Below are positions 45,137-51,899 of a DNA stretch of 64,000 bases, piece by piece; position 1 is the stretch's first letter; every line of letters begins with the position of its first letter. The translations under genes and the position numbers were made by a program. The notes under the pieces were generated by a model. It saw only the letters and a list, made by a program, of their open reading frames with translations, was not told the DNA's origin and searched no databases. Origin of the DNA: Chryseosolibacter sp964493505 (lineage in GTDB: Bacteria > Bacteroidota > Bacteroidia > Cytophagales > Cyclobacteriaceae). The stretch covers positions 124,001 through 188,000 of the forward strand of contig CAZBNP010000007.1 of NCBI GenBank assembly GCA_964493505.1. Direction: 5' to 3'.

Positions 45137-46096
45137 CTAGCCTGCTCCTTCTTTACCATAAGCATCAATGATCTCTCTCACGAGGCGATGTCGCACCACA
45201 TCCTTGTCGGTGAGCTCGACGAATCCGATGCCTTTCACCTTGCGTAGGATACGCACAGCTTCCTTCAGACCCGATCGCTGATTGGAAGGCAGATCGACCT
45301 GCGTGGGGTCTCCCGTGATGATCATCTTTGATTCAGGTCCCATACGCGTCAGGAACATCTTCATCTGCATGGGAGTGGTATTCTGCGCTTCATCCAGGAG
45401 GATGAAGGCATTGTTTAAGGTCCGGCCCCGCATGTATGCCAGTGGCGCGATCTCAATGATGGCGCGCTCCATATAATAGCCAAGCTTCTCATACGGGATC
45501 ATATCGTTCAGCGCATCGTAGATAGGCCGGAGATAAGGATCGATCTTTTCCTTCAGGTCGCCCGGCAGAAAGCCCAGGTTCTCACCCGCCTCTACAGCAG
45601 GCCGCGAGATGATAATCTTCTTCACCGATTTACTCTTAAGCGCCTGCACCGCCATTGCGACAGAGATATAGGTCTTGCCTGTTCCCGCCGGCCCCAGCGC
45701 AAAGACCAGGTCGTTTTCGCGGGTTTCTTCCACCAGTCGTTGTTGATTGGCCGTCTTCGCCTTGATAGCCGACCCGCGTGTTCCATATATGATCACGCCA
45801 TCCGGCGTCATACCGTTTCCTGAATCAGGCTGTATAATCTCCTCCTCGCGGGCGATGTAACTCTTTACATTCTCCTCGGTGATGCGGCCATATTTGTGGT
45901 AGTGCTGAATCAATGATGCAAGGATATCGTCAATCTGGACAATTTCGGCGGTACTTCCCCGAAGCACAATCTGGTTGCCACGGGAAACGATGCGGGTCTT
46001 TGGAAACGCCGCAGCTAATGAGTCGATGTTCTTGTTCTCAACCCCAAGGAAGTCGATCAAAGAAATATTTTCGAGATTTACTGTTTTTTCGATCAA
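45137..46096 (-). CDS. PhoH-family ATPase
   Basis: 319 residues from TTG 46096, chosen because the family begins (M)IEK-x-x-x-LENISL; the longer frame is not family-like. An N-terminal KH-like region (~1-110) precedes the PhoH ATPase: GPAGTGKTYISVAMAVQAL, IIISRPAVEAGENLGFLPGDL, FILLDEAQNTTPMQMKMFLTR and MIITGDPTQVDLP. It is a putative RNA-binding ATPase, probably an RNA helicase or RNase partner, often near YbeY. The TTG start is unusual but is the only codon at the family position. It is divergent from the SAM hydrolase-like gene with a 216 bp gap. Confidence 0.9.
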   Translation of the reverse strand: MIEKTVNLENISLIDFLGVENKNIDSLAAAFPKTRIVSRGNQIVLRGSTAEIVQIDDILASLIQHYHKYGRITEENVKSYIAREEEIIQPDSGNGMTPDGVIIYGTRGSAIKAKTANQQRLVEETRENDLVFALGPAGTGKTYISVAMAVQALKSKSVKKIIISRPAVEAGENLGFLPGDLKEKIDPYLRPIYDALNDMIPYEKLGYYMERAIIEIAPLAYMRGRTLNNAFILLDEAQNTTPMQMKMFLTRMGPESKMIITGDPTQVDLPSNQRSGLKEAVRILRKVKGIGFVELTDKDVVRHRLVREIIDAYGKEGAG

Positions 46097-46260
46097 ATGA
46101 TGTTTGTTGTTACAGGTATTAATGTTTCGGAGAACCCATCGCGTCAGAAGTAAGTTCCGCGACGGTGACATTCCGCAGCTTCAGAATGCCGAACAGTACT
46201 TTATTTCCCGATACCGGCATCATCGTCCCGGTATATTCCCCGCGATGGCTTATTTTTACA

Positions 46261-46268
46261 CAAAAATA
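46261..46268 (-). promoter_or_regulatory. -7 box of the phoH-like promoter
   Basis: Minus strand TATTTTTG (46268-46261) matches TAnnTTTG; a second TAATTTTG match lies at 46279-46272. A leader of ~165 nt to the TTG start follows. No clear -33 TTG at the usual spacing. Confidence 0.4.
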
Positions 46269-46312
46269 TAACAAAATTACCCACCTCTAAACGTCTAAAC
46301 CCGCTTTTCTGA

Positions 46313-47083
46313 ATGGCCCTGATAACACTTTTAACCGATGCTGGAGAAAGTGATCATTACGTAGCCGCCGTAAAAGCGCGTATCCTGTCGGCCAATCCCG
46401 AGGCCCGGATCATTGACATCTCACACCAGATCCGCCACTTCGACATAGGTCATGGCGCCTTTGTACTACGTGCATCCTTTCGCGAGTTCCCACCCGGAAC
46501 GGTCCACCTCGTCGGAGTCGACTCCACCGGGGACCGCGACAATGAATTTGTCGTCGTCAAACTCGAAGAACATTTCTTCGTCGGCGTCGACAACGGCATT
46601 TTCAGCCTTGTCAGCGACCAGGCACCCCAGGGTATATGGACCCTCGGCAATCAGAAAAATAATCCAACAACCTTCCCTGAGAAAGAAGTATTTGCGTCCG
46701 TCGCTGGCCGTCTCGCAGCGGGAGCCGACCCCGCGACACTCGGAGCACCCACAATGGAACTCAAGCGACTCATCGACAGGCAGGTCAAGGCAACGCGCAA
46801 ACAAATCACCGGCAACGTTATCCGCGTCGACCACTTCGGAAACCTCATCACCAACATTCCGAAGCAGGCGTTCGATATCCTGAGCAAAGACAAAAGCTAT
46901 ACCATCCAGTTTGGCGGAGAAAAGTTCAGGCGGATACACGCAAACTATAACCACGCCGAGCAAGGCGAATGCTTCCTCGTCTTCAACGATCTCAGCTTTC
47001 TCGAAATTGGTATCTACAAAGGCAACGCATCGGAGCTGCTCGGACTGGGGTACGACAGTGTCGTGAATATCCTGTTTGAGTAA
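46313..47083 (+). CDS. SAM hydroxide adenosyltransferase (DUF62, chlorinase/fluorinase-like)
   Basis: 256 residues beginning MALITLLTDAGESDHYVAAVK. An N-terminal domain (with DISHQIRHFDIGHGAFVLRASF and FPPGTVHLVGVDSTG) and a C-terminal domain (HFGNLITNIP and a closing GNASELLGLGYDS) match the DUF62/SAM hydrolase group related to fluorinase and chlorinase. The family splits S-adenosylmethionine with water to adenosine and methionine; the halide-specific loop is not visible, so a hydrolase is more likely than a halogenase. Confidence 0.9.
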   Translation: MALITLLTDAGESDHYVAAVKARILSANPEARIIDISHQIRHFDIGHGAFVLRASFREFPPGTVHLVGVDSTGDRDNEFVVVKLEEHFFVGVDNGIFSLVSDQAPQGIWTLGNQKNNPTTFPEKEVFASVAGRLAAGADPATLGAPTMELKRLIDRQVKATRKQITGNVIRVDHFGNLITNIPKQAFDILSKDKSYTIQFGGEKFRRIHANYNHAEQGECFLVFNDLSFLEIGIYKGNASELLGLGYDSVVNILFE

Positions 47084-47101
47084 GCCCCCGGAACCGGCCG
47101 T

Positions 47102-47995
47102 CTACTGCCGATGTCTCTTAAAGAACTCCCAGGCTTCCACGTGTACGTCTATATCACCCGGATAATCATGTTTGCCACCGACAACTTTCAGCAGGACAAC
47201 CTCCGGCTTCTTCCGCTTGGGCGGGAACGTATATTTTTCGACTATCTTCCCATCGGCAGGATTAATGTCCGGCAACACTGACTTGGAAGGTGTACCCTGA
47301 TAGCCGGCAAGATCAGCGAAGTACCGGAACGTCTCATCTGTTGACCGTACCTTCCCCGGCGTGAAATTCCCCGCCAGCACATCGCCGCCGTTGTAAGGAT
47401 TCACCGTATCTTCCGTACCGTTGACAATCATCACCGACACCGGCACGTTCGACGGCGCGCAGTCCATATTTTCTTCGGCGGGCAGGTTCGCGATAATGGC
47501 CGTTACCGCGCGAAAGGTTTTCGGCGCCATCAGCGTAAGCTTGAGCGCCATATGTCCACCGCCCGATGTTCCCACCGCAAATGTATTCTTGTCACTGGCA
47601 CCAAAGCGGTCGCTGAAGTAGCGGATCATTGAATTGAAGAAGGCGATCTCATCGATATTCTCCAGGTTAGCCGGCACCATAGCGCCCTTCCGGCATTCGT
47701 TCCAGAATCCTTTATAGGCGTTGGGAAACACGAGGATCACATTCTCAGTTTTTGCTCTTTCGATGAGTCCGGGTGTGCGCACCGCCATCCGCTCACCGGT
47801 ACCGCCAGAGCCGTGGAGCACGAACACCACACTTGCGTCTGCGCTCGATGAAGACGGCGGGTTGAAGGAGAAAGTCCGGACAATGCCATCGACGACGACA
47901 GAATCTTTTTGGAGCGAGTGTTGAGCAGCCAACGAGATACAAGTCAGCGAGAAAAGCAGAGAAAGTGGCAGAAAGCGGTTCATAGTTGAGTTCAT
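47102..47995 (-). CDS. exported LpqC/PHB-depolymerase-like alpha/beta hydrolase
   Basis: 297 residues. The signal peptide ends LAA|Q (Q25), starting at 47995 or at the second Met (MNRFLP). The esterase motif is VGTSGGGHMALKL (nucleophile Ser in GTSGG), with VFVLHGSGGTGER at the oxyanion region and a C-terminal GGKHDYPG carrying the His. Family enzymes are periplasmic or secreted carboxylesterases, such as feruloyl esterases or PHB depolymerases. The substrate is unknown. It stands alone, convergent with the SAM hydrolase-like gene across an 18 bp gap. Confidence 0.88.
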   Translation of the reverse strand: MNSTMNRFLPLSLLFSLTCISLAAQHSLQKDSVVVDGIVRTFSFNPPSSSSADASVVFVLHGSGGTGERMAVRTPGLIERAKTENVILVFPNAYKGFWNECRKGAMVPANLENIDEIAFFNSMIRYFSDRFGASDKNTFAVGTSGGGHMALKLTLMAPKTFRAVTAIIANLPAEENMDCAPSNVPVSVMIVNGTEDTVNPYNGGDVLAGNFTPGKVRSTDETFRYFADLAGYQGTPSKSVLPDINPADGKIVEKYTFPPKRKKPEVVLLKVVGGKHDYPGDIDVHVEAWEFFKRHRQ

Positions 47996-48150
47996 TTATT
48001 CAAACTGGCCAAAAAGATAGTGAAAACCGTGCTAAGGAGGGGACGGCACGTCTCTGTTTGTATGAGCGGTAGGTATGGTGTCGTTTCAAGGCATTTTTGA
48101 AGTTTGTGAAGGATACACAGTGGTAAAAAATCAAACTTTTAGCATATTTG

Positions 48151-48196
48151 CAGTCAGCGTAGCTCGGAAGTAACTTGTAAGTAGCCAAAGTGGCGG
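48151..48196 (+). repeat. 46 bp direct repeat, first copy (tRNA-Leu leader plus tRNA 5' end)
   Basis: Identical except one base to 48253-48298, 102 bp downstream. It covers the 33 bp upstream of the tRNA-Leu and its first 13 bases (GCCAAAGTGGCGG). Confidence 0.85.
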
Positions 48197-48225
48197 CCCC
48201 GATGGCTATCGGGGTGGTAGACGCG
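48184..48225 (+). pseudogene. broken partial copy of tRNA-Leu with an 18 bp palindromic insert
   Basis: GCCAAAGTGGCGG (tRNA positions 1-13) is followed at 48197-48214 by an insert with 7 bp arms CCCCGAT/ATCGGGG around GGCT. Then TGGTAGACGCG resumes (48215-48225, as at 48302-48312 in the intact tRNA), after which sequence diverges. It cannot form a tRNA because the anticodon and T arms are missing. Confidence 0.75.
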
Positions 48226-48285
48226 ATCTGGTAAGTAGCCAGGAAACGGTTACAGCCAGCGTAGCTCGGAAGTAACTTGTAAGTA

Positions 48286-48367
48286 GCCAAAGTGGCGGAA
48301 TTGGTAGACGCGCACGACTCAAAATCGTGTACCTTCGGGTGTGTGGGTTCGATTCCCACCTTTGGTA
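48286..48367 (+). tRNA. tRNA-Leu (anticodon CAA)
   Basis: 82 nt. The acceptor arm GCCAAAG pairs with CTTTGGT (one G-T), discriminator A at 48367. The anticodon stem CACGA/TCGTG closes a CTCAAAA loop giving anticodon CAA. The long variable arm ACC-TTCG-GGT is typical of class II tRNA-Leu. The T arm is GTGGG TTCGATT CCCAC. It reads UUG codons. No encoded CCA. Confidence 0.96.
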
Positions 48368-48374
48368 CTTTGTG

Positions 48375-48491
48375 GTCGACAGTCCACGGTAGTAGGAACA
48401 CACAACCTATTGTTGCTACGTTCCAAAGCTTCAGCAGACAGATCACAATTCCTTCGATTTGTGCCCTTCGTGTTCCATCGTGCTCTTTGTG
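48375..48491 (+). repeat. ~117 bp direct repeat, copy A (upstream of higBA 3' side)
   Basis: Nearly identical to 49328-49442: two substitutions and one 2-base indel. Copy A begins 7 bp after the tRNA-Leu; the two copies flank the HigBA module in direct orientation. Confidence 0.85.
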
Positions 48492-48558
48492 ATATTGCAT
48501 TCCAACGCGCGGCGCGCGTAAATGCAGGATCACGAAGGAATGCTCGTTTCGTGCCTCT

Positions 48559-48957
48559 TTAAGCAGCAACTACCAACTTTGCTTCCTGAATCAGGACATC
48601 AGCAGGGAGCTGTAGCTTCTCGGTTAAATTCCGGATCATCCGTAATGATAGTGGAATTCTTCTGTTTAACACTTTTGAAACGGTGCCCTTATCTCCAATA
48701 GCGGCAACCAGATCTTTCGCCTCCAGGCCCAAATCTCCCATGCGTGTTTTGATCGCCTCGATCGGGTCAGGCAAGCCAATGGGATAGTGCTCATCCTCAT
48801 ATTTTTCCACCAGGTAAAGCAGCAGTTTCATTTCCTTACCGGTATCTGTTTTTGGCCCCGGGTTAGCATCCATCAAATCATCGATGCGCTTCAAGGCAGC
48901 CTCATATTGCTTTTTATTCTCCAGTATTGACCAATGTTTCATAACGTAATGCTTCAA
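48559..48957 (-). CDS. higA: HigA-type antitoxin (XRE family)
   Basis: 132 residues from 48957; a second Met (MKHWSIL) 15 bp in is possible. The N-terminal ~75 residues are helical and charged, as in HigA antitoxins. The C-terminal HTH reads PIEAIKTRMGDLGLEAKDLVAAIGDKGTVSKVLNRRIPLSLRMI. The antitoxin binds HigB and represses the operon. Its start overlaps the higB stop by 4 bp; the order toxin-then-antitoxin is typical of hig modules. Confidence 0.9.
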   Translation of the reverse strand: MKHYVMKHWSILENKKQYEAALKRIDDLMDANPGPKTDTGKEMKLLLYLVEKYEDEHYPIGLPDPIEAIKTRMGDLGLEAKDLVAAIGDKGTVSKVLNRRIPLSLRMIRNLTEKLQLPADVLIQEAKLVVAA

Positions 48958-49247
48958 ACTTCCAATACATCAATATCATCATATTCAGCATGAGTTCCGA
49001 TCCATTTCACTTGTATGGCTTTATATCGGAAACTGAACCGTACCACAAGACGGTATTTATTCCCTCTAATATTAAATATCATTCTGTCATCACCCACGAC
49101 ATCAGCTGTTGGATAGGCGTTTTGCACTTCATTAAAATTCCTCCATGCAGCTTTTTTGCTGACTCTGTACCAGGTTCCCAGCGGCTCCTTGGCATCAGCA
49201 TGATCTTCGTAAAATTCTACCAGGGTCTTCCGGCTGATAACATTCAC
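48954..49247 (-). CDS. higB: HigB-type toxin (RelE-like mRNA interferase)
   Basis: 97 residues from GTG 49247 (VNVISRKTLVEFYEDH), which matches family N-termini (MNVISRKTL); the longer frame is a random extension. The core is RMIFNIRGNKYRLVVRFSFRYKAIQVKWIGTHAEYDDID, the HigB_toxin family pattern with the Arg/Lys-rich sheet. It is a ribosome-dependent mRNA endonuclease in characterised members. An inverted repeat lies 18 bp upstream of the start. Confidence 0.9.
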   Translation of the reverse strand: MNVISRKTLVEFYEDHADAKEPLGTWYRVSKKAAWRNFNEVQNAYPTADVVGDDRMIFNIRGNKYRLVVRFSFRYKAIQVKWIGTHAEYDDIDVLEV

Positions 49248-49264
49248 AACGTGAAAGTAACCAA

Positions 49265-49289
49265 AAAAGTTGGCAAAAAACCAACTTTT
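49265..49289. promoter_or_regulatory. 9-7-9 inverted repeat upstream of higB
   Basis: AAAAGTTGG/CCAACTTTT arms 18 bp upstream of the higB GTG. Such repeats near hig promoters are usually the antitoxin operator. A TAGTTTTA box (one mismatch to TAnnTTTG) is just upstream on the minus strand. Confidence 0.55.
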
Positions 49290-49327
49290 CACTAAAACTA
49301 TTAAGGGCTTTAACTTATTGGTCCACA

Positions 49328-49442
49328 GTCGACAGTCCACGGTAGTAGGAATACACAACCTATTGTTGCTACGTTCCAAAGCTTCAGCAGACAGATCAAT
49401 TCCTTCGGTTTGTGCCCTTCGTGTTCCATCGTGCTCTTTGTG
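49328..49442 (+). repeat. ~115 bp direct repeat, copy B
   Basis: Second copy of the repeat at 48375-48491. It starts gtcgacagtccacgg and ends gtgctctttgtg in both. Copy B sits between the higB promoter region and the stop of the ArsC-like gene. Confidence 0.85.
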
Positions 49443-50105
49443 CTACTGTATTTCAAGGTGCCCCGCCACCAACGAAAACGCGTAAAGTATCTCCCTCCCG
49501 ATCCGATCAACGCATTCTCTGTATTTCGTTTTCTCCTGTAGTGTATTGTCGAATGCCTTTGGGTCATCGTACATAACCGCAAATCGGGCTGCAGCACCTG
49601 GTATCACTGGGCAATTCTCGTCAGCATGCGAACAGGTCATGACTGCAGCAAAGTCAGCTACCGGACTATAAGGATCATCATACCTCTTCGAAAACGCTAT
49701 TAAGGGATTTGCATTCTGCGCAAAATGTACTTCGTACCTGGAGTTCCCCTCGCCGCTGTTTGCTAAGTCGATACGGAACCCAACTCCCCGCATCGCTTCT
49801 ACAGCACGGATGTCAAATTCTGTCGCCTCAGTGCCACCCGAGAAACACTCAATGCCAGGTATGCCAAAATAGTATGCGGAGGCTTGAGCCCAAAGTTGGG
49901 ATATCTGACTTCTCCGGCTGTTATGGGTACAAACAAAATTGAGTCTTGCTCCTTTACCTTGCCTTATACCGTTGTCAATGAACTTCGAGAGATCCCTGAG
50001 CAACTCCTTTCGATGCGGAGGTATGACTTCAAATCCTGTTAAAAGTCGACTGACCGTGGTTTGCAAATCTGGTAACAGGAGACCGGTAGCTTGTGTGTTG
50101 CGCAT
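49443..50105 (-). CDS. low-molecular-weight phosphatase/arsenate reductase-like protein
   Basis: 220 residues from ATG 50105 (MRNTQATG); a TTG 18 bp upstream is less likely. The P-loop NFVCTHNSRRSQIS (C-x5-R-S) and a general-acid Asp in YDDPYSPV fit the arsenate reductase/protein-tyrosine-phosphatase group. An N-terminal ~60-residue helical extension (LPDLQTTVSRLLTGFEVIPPHRKELL) is unlike a standalone ArsC. It reduces arsenate or dephosphorylates protein; the arsM-like tail just upstream on the same strand supports the arsenate role. Confidence 0.82.
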   Translation of the reverse strand: MRNTQATGLLLPDLQTTVSRLLTGFEVIPPHRKELLRDLSKFIDNGIRQGKGARLNFVCTHNSRRSQISQLWAQASAYYFGIPGIECFSGGTEATEFDIRAVEAMRGVGFRIDLANSGEGNSRYEVHFAQNANPLIAFSKRYDDPYSPVADFAAVMTCSHADENCPVIPGAAARFAVMYDDPKAFDNTLQEKTKYRECVDRIGREILYAFSLVAGHLEIQ

Positions 50106-50119
50106 ATTCTGTGGATATC

Positions 50120-50249
50120 TCAATCACAACAACCGGGTGCGCAGCAATTCGCGGGTTTCTCTCCGTACACGGTGATACTATAAATACCTGTGTCACCGGA
50201 ATTGTAGCTTTCAATTTCGCTCTCTGACAGATGTTCTCTATAGCGGCCG
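50120..50249 (-). pseudogene. C-terminal remnant resembling arsenite methyltransferase (arsM)
   Basis: On the minus strand a frame reads YREHLSESEIESYNSGDTG, continuing IYSITVYGEKPANCCAPGCCD and then a stop at 50122-50120. This resembles, from memory, the end of bacterial ArsM proteins (helix, YSITVYGEKP strand, Cys-rich CC-CC end). Nothing of the N-terminal SAM-binding part precedes it; the frame instead runs into the palindrome at 50250-50278. A deletion that fused the operator to the arsM tail would explain this. A TTG-started 50-residue peptide cannot be excluded. Confidence 0.55.
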
Positions 50250-50278
50250 TTATAATTGCAACAATGTTGCAATTATAA
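50250..50278. promoter_or_regulatory. 29 bp palindrome, candidate ArsR-type operator
   Basis: 14 bp arms TTATAATTGCAACA and complement around one central base; the core TTGCAACA-TGTTGCAA resembles ArsR-family operators. It lies 37 bp upstream of the thioredoxin-reductase-like ATG on one side and abuts the arsM-like remnant on the other. No arsR gene is seen within the window. Confidence 0.7.
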
Positions 50279-50315
50279 TTATGGCTTTTTATCTTGCCAT
50301 CGAAACCTAGCAGTT

Positions 50316-51218
50316 ATGAATAAAGAATTTGACGTGATCATCGTGGGGGGAAGCTATGCCGGCTTGTCGGCGGCTATGGCACTGGGCAGGGCTTTGCGAA
50401 GCGTTTTAATAATCGACAGCGGCCAGCCTTGCAATCGCCAAACACCACATTCGCATAACTTTATCACCCATGATGGCGAACCCCCGCAGGCGATCTTGGA
50501 AAAGGCAAAAAAACAGGTGCTGCGATATTCCACCATCACCCACATCAATAACATCGCCACGTCCGCCCAAAAGCGCGATAATAAATTCCAGGTCGAAACA
50601 GCGAATAGAGACATTTTTCACGGTCAAAAATTATTGTTCGCAACGGGTGTAAAAGACATGATGCCAACCATTGAAGGCTTTTCCGAGTGCTGGGGCATCT
50701 CTGTATTACATTGCCCCTATTGTCATGGCTATGAAGTACGAAACAAAATAACCGGGATTATCGCAAATGGAGATATGGCCTTTGAGATGGTCAGGCTGAT
50801 CCATCACTGGACAAAAGATCTGATTCTTTTTACAAATGCCCCTTCACAATTAACACGTGACCAGCTGCAAAAGATCGAATCGCATCGGATCAGGATCATT
50901 GAAACTGAAATTTCCCGGATTGAGCATACCAAAGGATATGTAAAGCATATTCAGCTCGTGAACGGAGAAACTATTCCGCTGAGTGTTCTTTACGCACGAC
51001 CAGCGTTCACACAACACTGTACCATTCCCCAAAACCTGGGCTGTGACGTAACCGAGCAAAATCTTCTAAAGGTTGACACCTTTAATCAAACCACAACATC
51101 CGGAATATATGCAGCCGGCGACAACTCGGCTCTGATGCGCTCGGTGTCACATGCTGTTGCTGCCGGCGGATTTGTCGGAGCAAGCATCAACAGGGATTTG
51201 ATTGAGCAAGAATTCTAA
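50316..51218 (+). CDS. NAD(P)/FAD-dependent thioredoxin-reductase-like oxidoreductase
   Basis: 300 residues from ATG 50316 (MNKEFDVIIVGGSYAGLSAAMALGRALRSVLIID). It has an FAD-binding GGSYAGLSA, a second nucleotide fold and the C-terminal AAGDNSALMRSVSHAVAAGGF. The redox-active pair is HCPYCHGYE, the CxxC motif in a thioredoxin-reductase position. The enzyme probably moves electrons from NADPH to a disulfide partner, possibly the neighbouring arsenate reductase-like protein; the partner is inferred. The upstream palindrome suggests ArsR-type control. Confidence 0.85.
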   Translation: MNKEFDVIIVGGSYAGLSAAMALGRALRSVLIIDSGQPCNRQTPHSHNFITHDGEPPQAILEKAKKQVLRYSTITHINNIATSAQKRDNKFQVETANRDIFHGQKLLFATGVKDMMPTIEGFSECWGISVLHCPYCHGYEVRNKITGIIANGDMAFEMVRLIHHWTKDLILFTNAPSQLTRDQLQKIESHRIRIIETEISRIEHTKGYVKHIQLVNGETIPLSVLYARPAFTQHCTIPQNLGCDVTEQNLLKVDTFNQTTTSGIYAAGDNSALMRSVSHAVAAGGFVGASINRDLIEQEF

Positions 51219-51899
51219 AGGGCGGTTCGTTTGGTGGTGGATGCCGGAATGCACCACAAAGGATGGACAATGGAAGCCTACCGCTTACTGTTCTGGAAGA
51301 AAAATTGATCGATGGGTTACACGTAAACAGCAGTAATATTCACTGCCCCATGGTTATATATGATATAATATAGATTATTTAATTACTTTTATACCATTAA
51401 TTAATAAGGTCCAAAAAGGAGACTTTAATTCGTTTGCCTGCAATTTTTTCAATGTATGTGTTAACTAAAACGCACACATAGAAAAATCAACGGCCGATAG
51501 ATCTGACCACTAGCCAGCAGGCGGGCGGGGACGCACTAGATATTCCCGCGGAGATTCTCATTAAGGCCTATTACGCATAGAGCCAGCGATCTCAACCCTC
51601 TCAATTCGTGCTATAGACCGGAAACTCCGGAGTTGGGTGTCCAAATGTTTATTGCGGGTGAACTGGCATCCTGCACACCTTTAAACGCCTCCGGCTGGTA
51701 GCATCGGGCATTTATCGTTCCGTACATCGATAACGCTCCGATACATTGACCTCATAACACTTCCTGGTCCGGAATCCCTCTCCGTATATGTACGTAGTGG
51801 CGTGTCGGTATTATCCATGATGTGGGCGAATGGTTTATTTGATACCTTTTGCTATCAACCCCGGAAGGATGTATAAGTATTTCTTTATAAGCAATCGCA
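51219..51899. other. 681 bp non-coding spacer
   Basis: No gene, tRNA or clear terminator is supported. An AT-rich stretch at 51350-51410 (repeated TTATATATGATATAATATAG type) may hold a promoter. The rest reads as unstructured sequence before the multi-PAS kinase. Confidence 0.4.

Noticed and set aside
46313..47083. Fluorinase/chlorinase halogenating enzyme
   Set aside because: The DUF62 fold is shared, but no halide-specific loop is seen; SAM hydrolysis is the safer call.
48000..48569. 189-codon minus-strand frame over the tRNA region
   Set aside because: It crosses the tRNA-Leu, its broken copy and a direct repeat, and has no protein-like pattern.
48375..49442. Insertion sequence interpretation of the flanking ~116 bp repeats
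   Set aside because: The repeats are direct, not inverted, and there is no transposase between them; only higBA is present.
50029..50214. 61-codon minus-strand frame starting MKATIPVTQ
   Set aside because: It overlaps the arsM-like tail in another frame and does not look like a protein.
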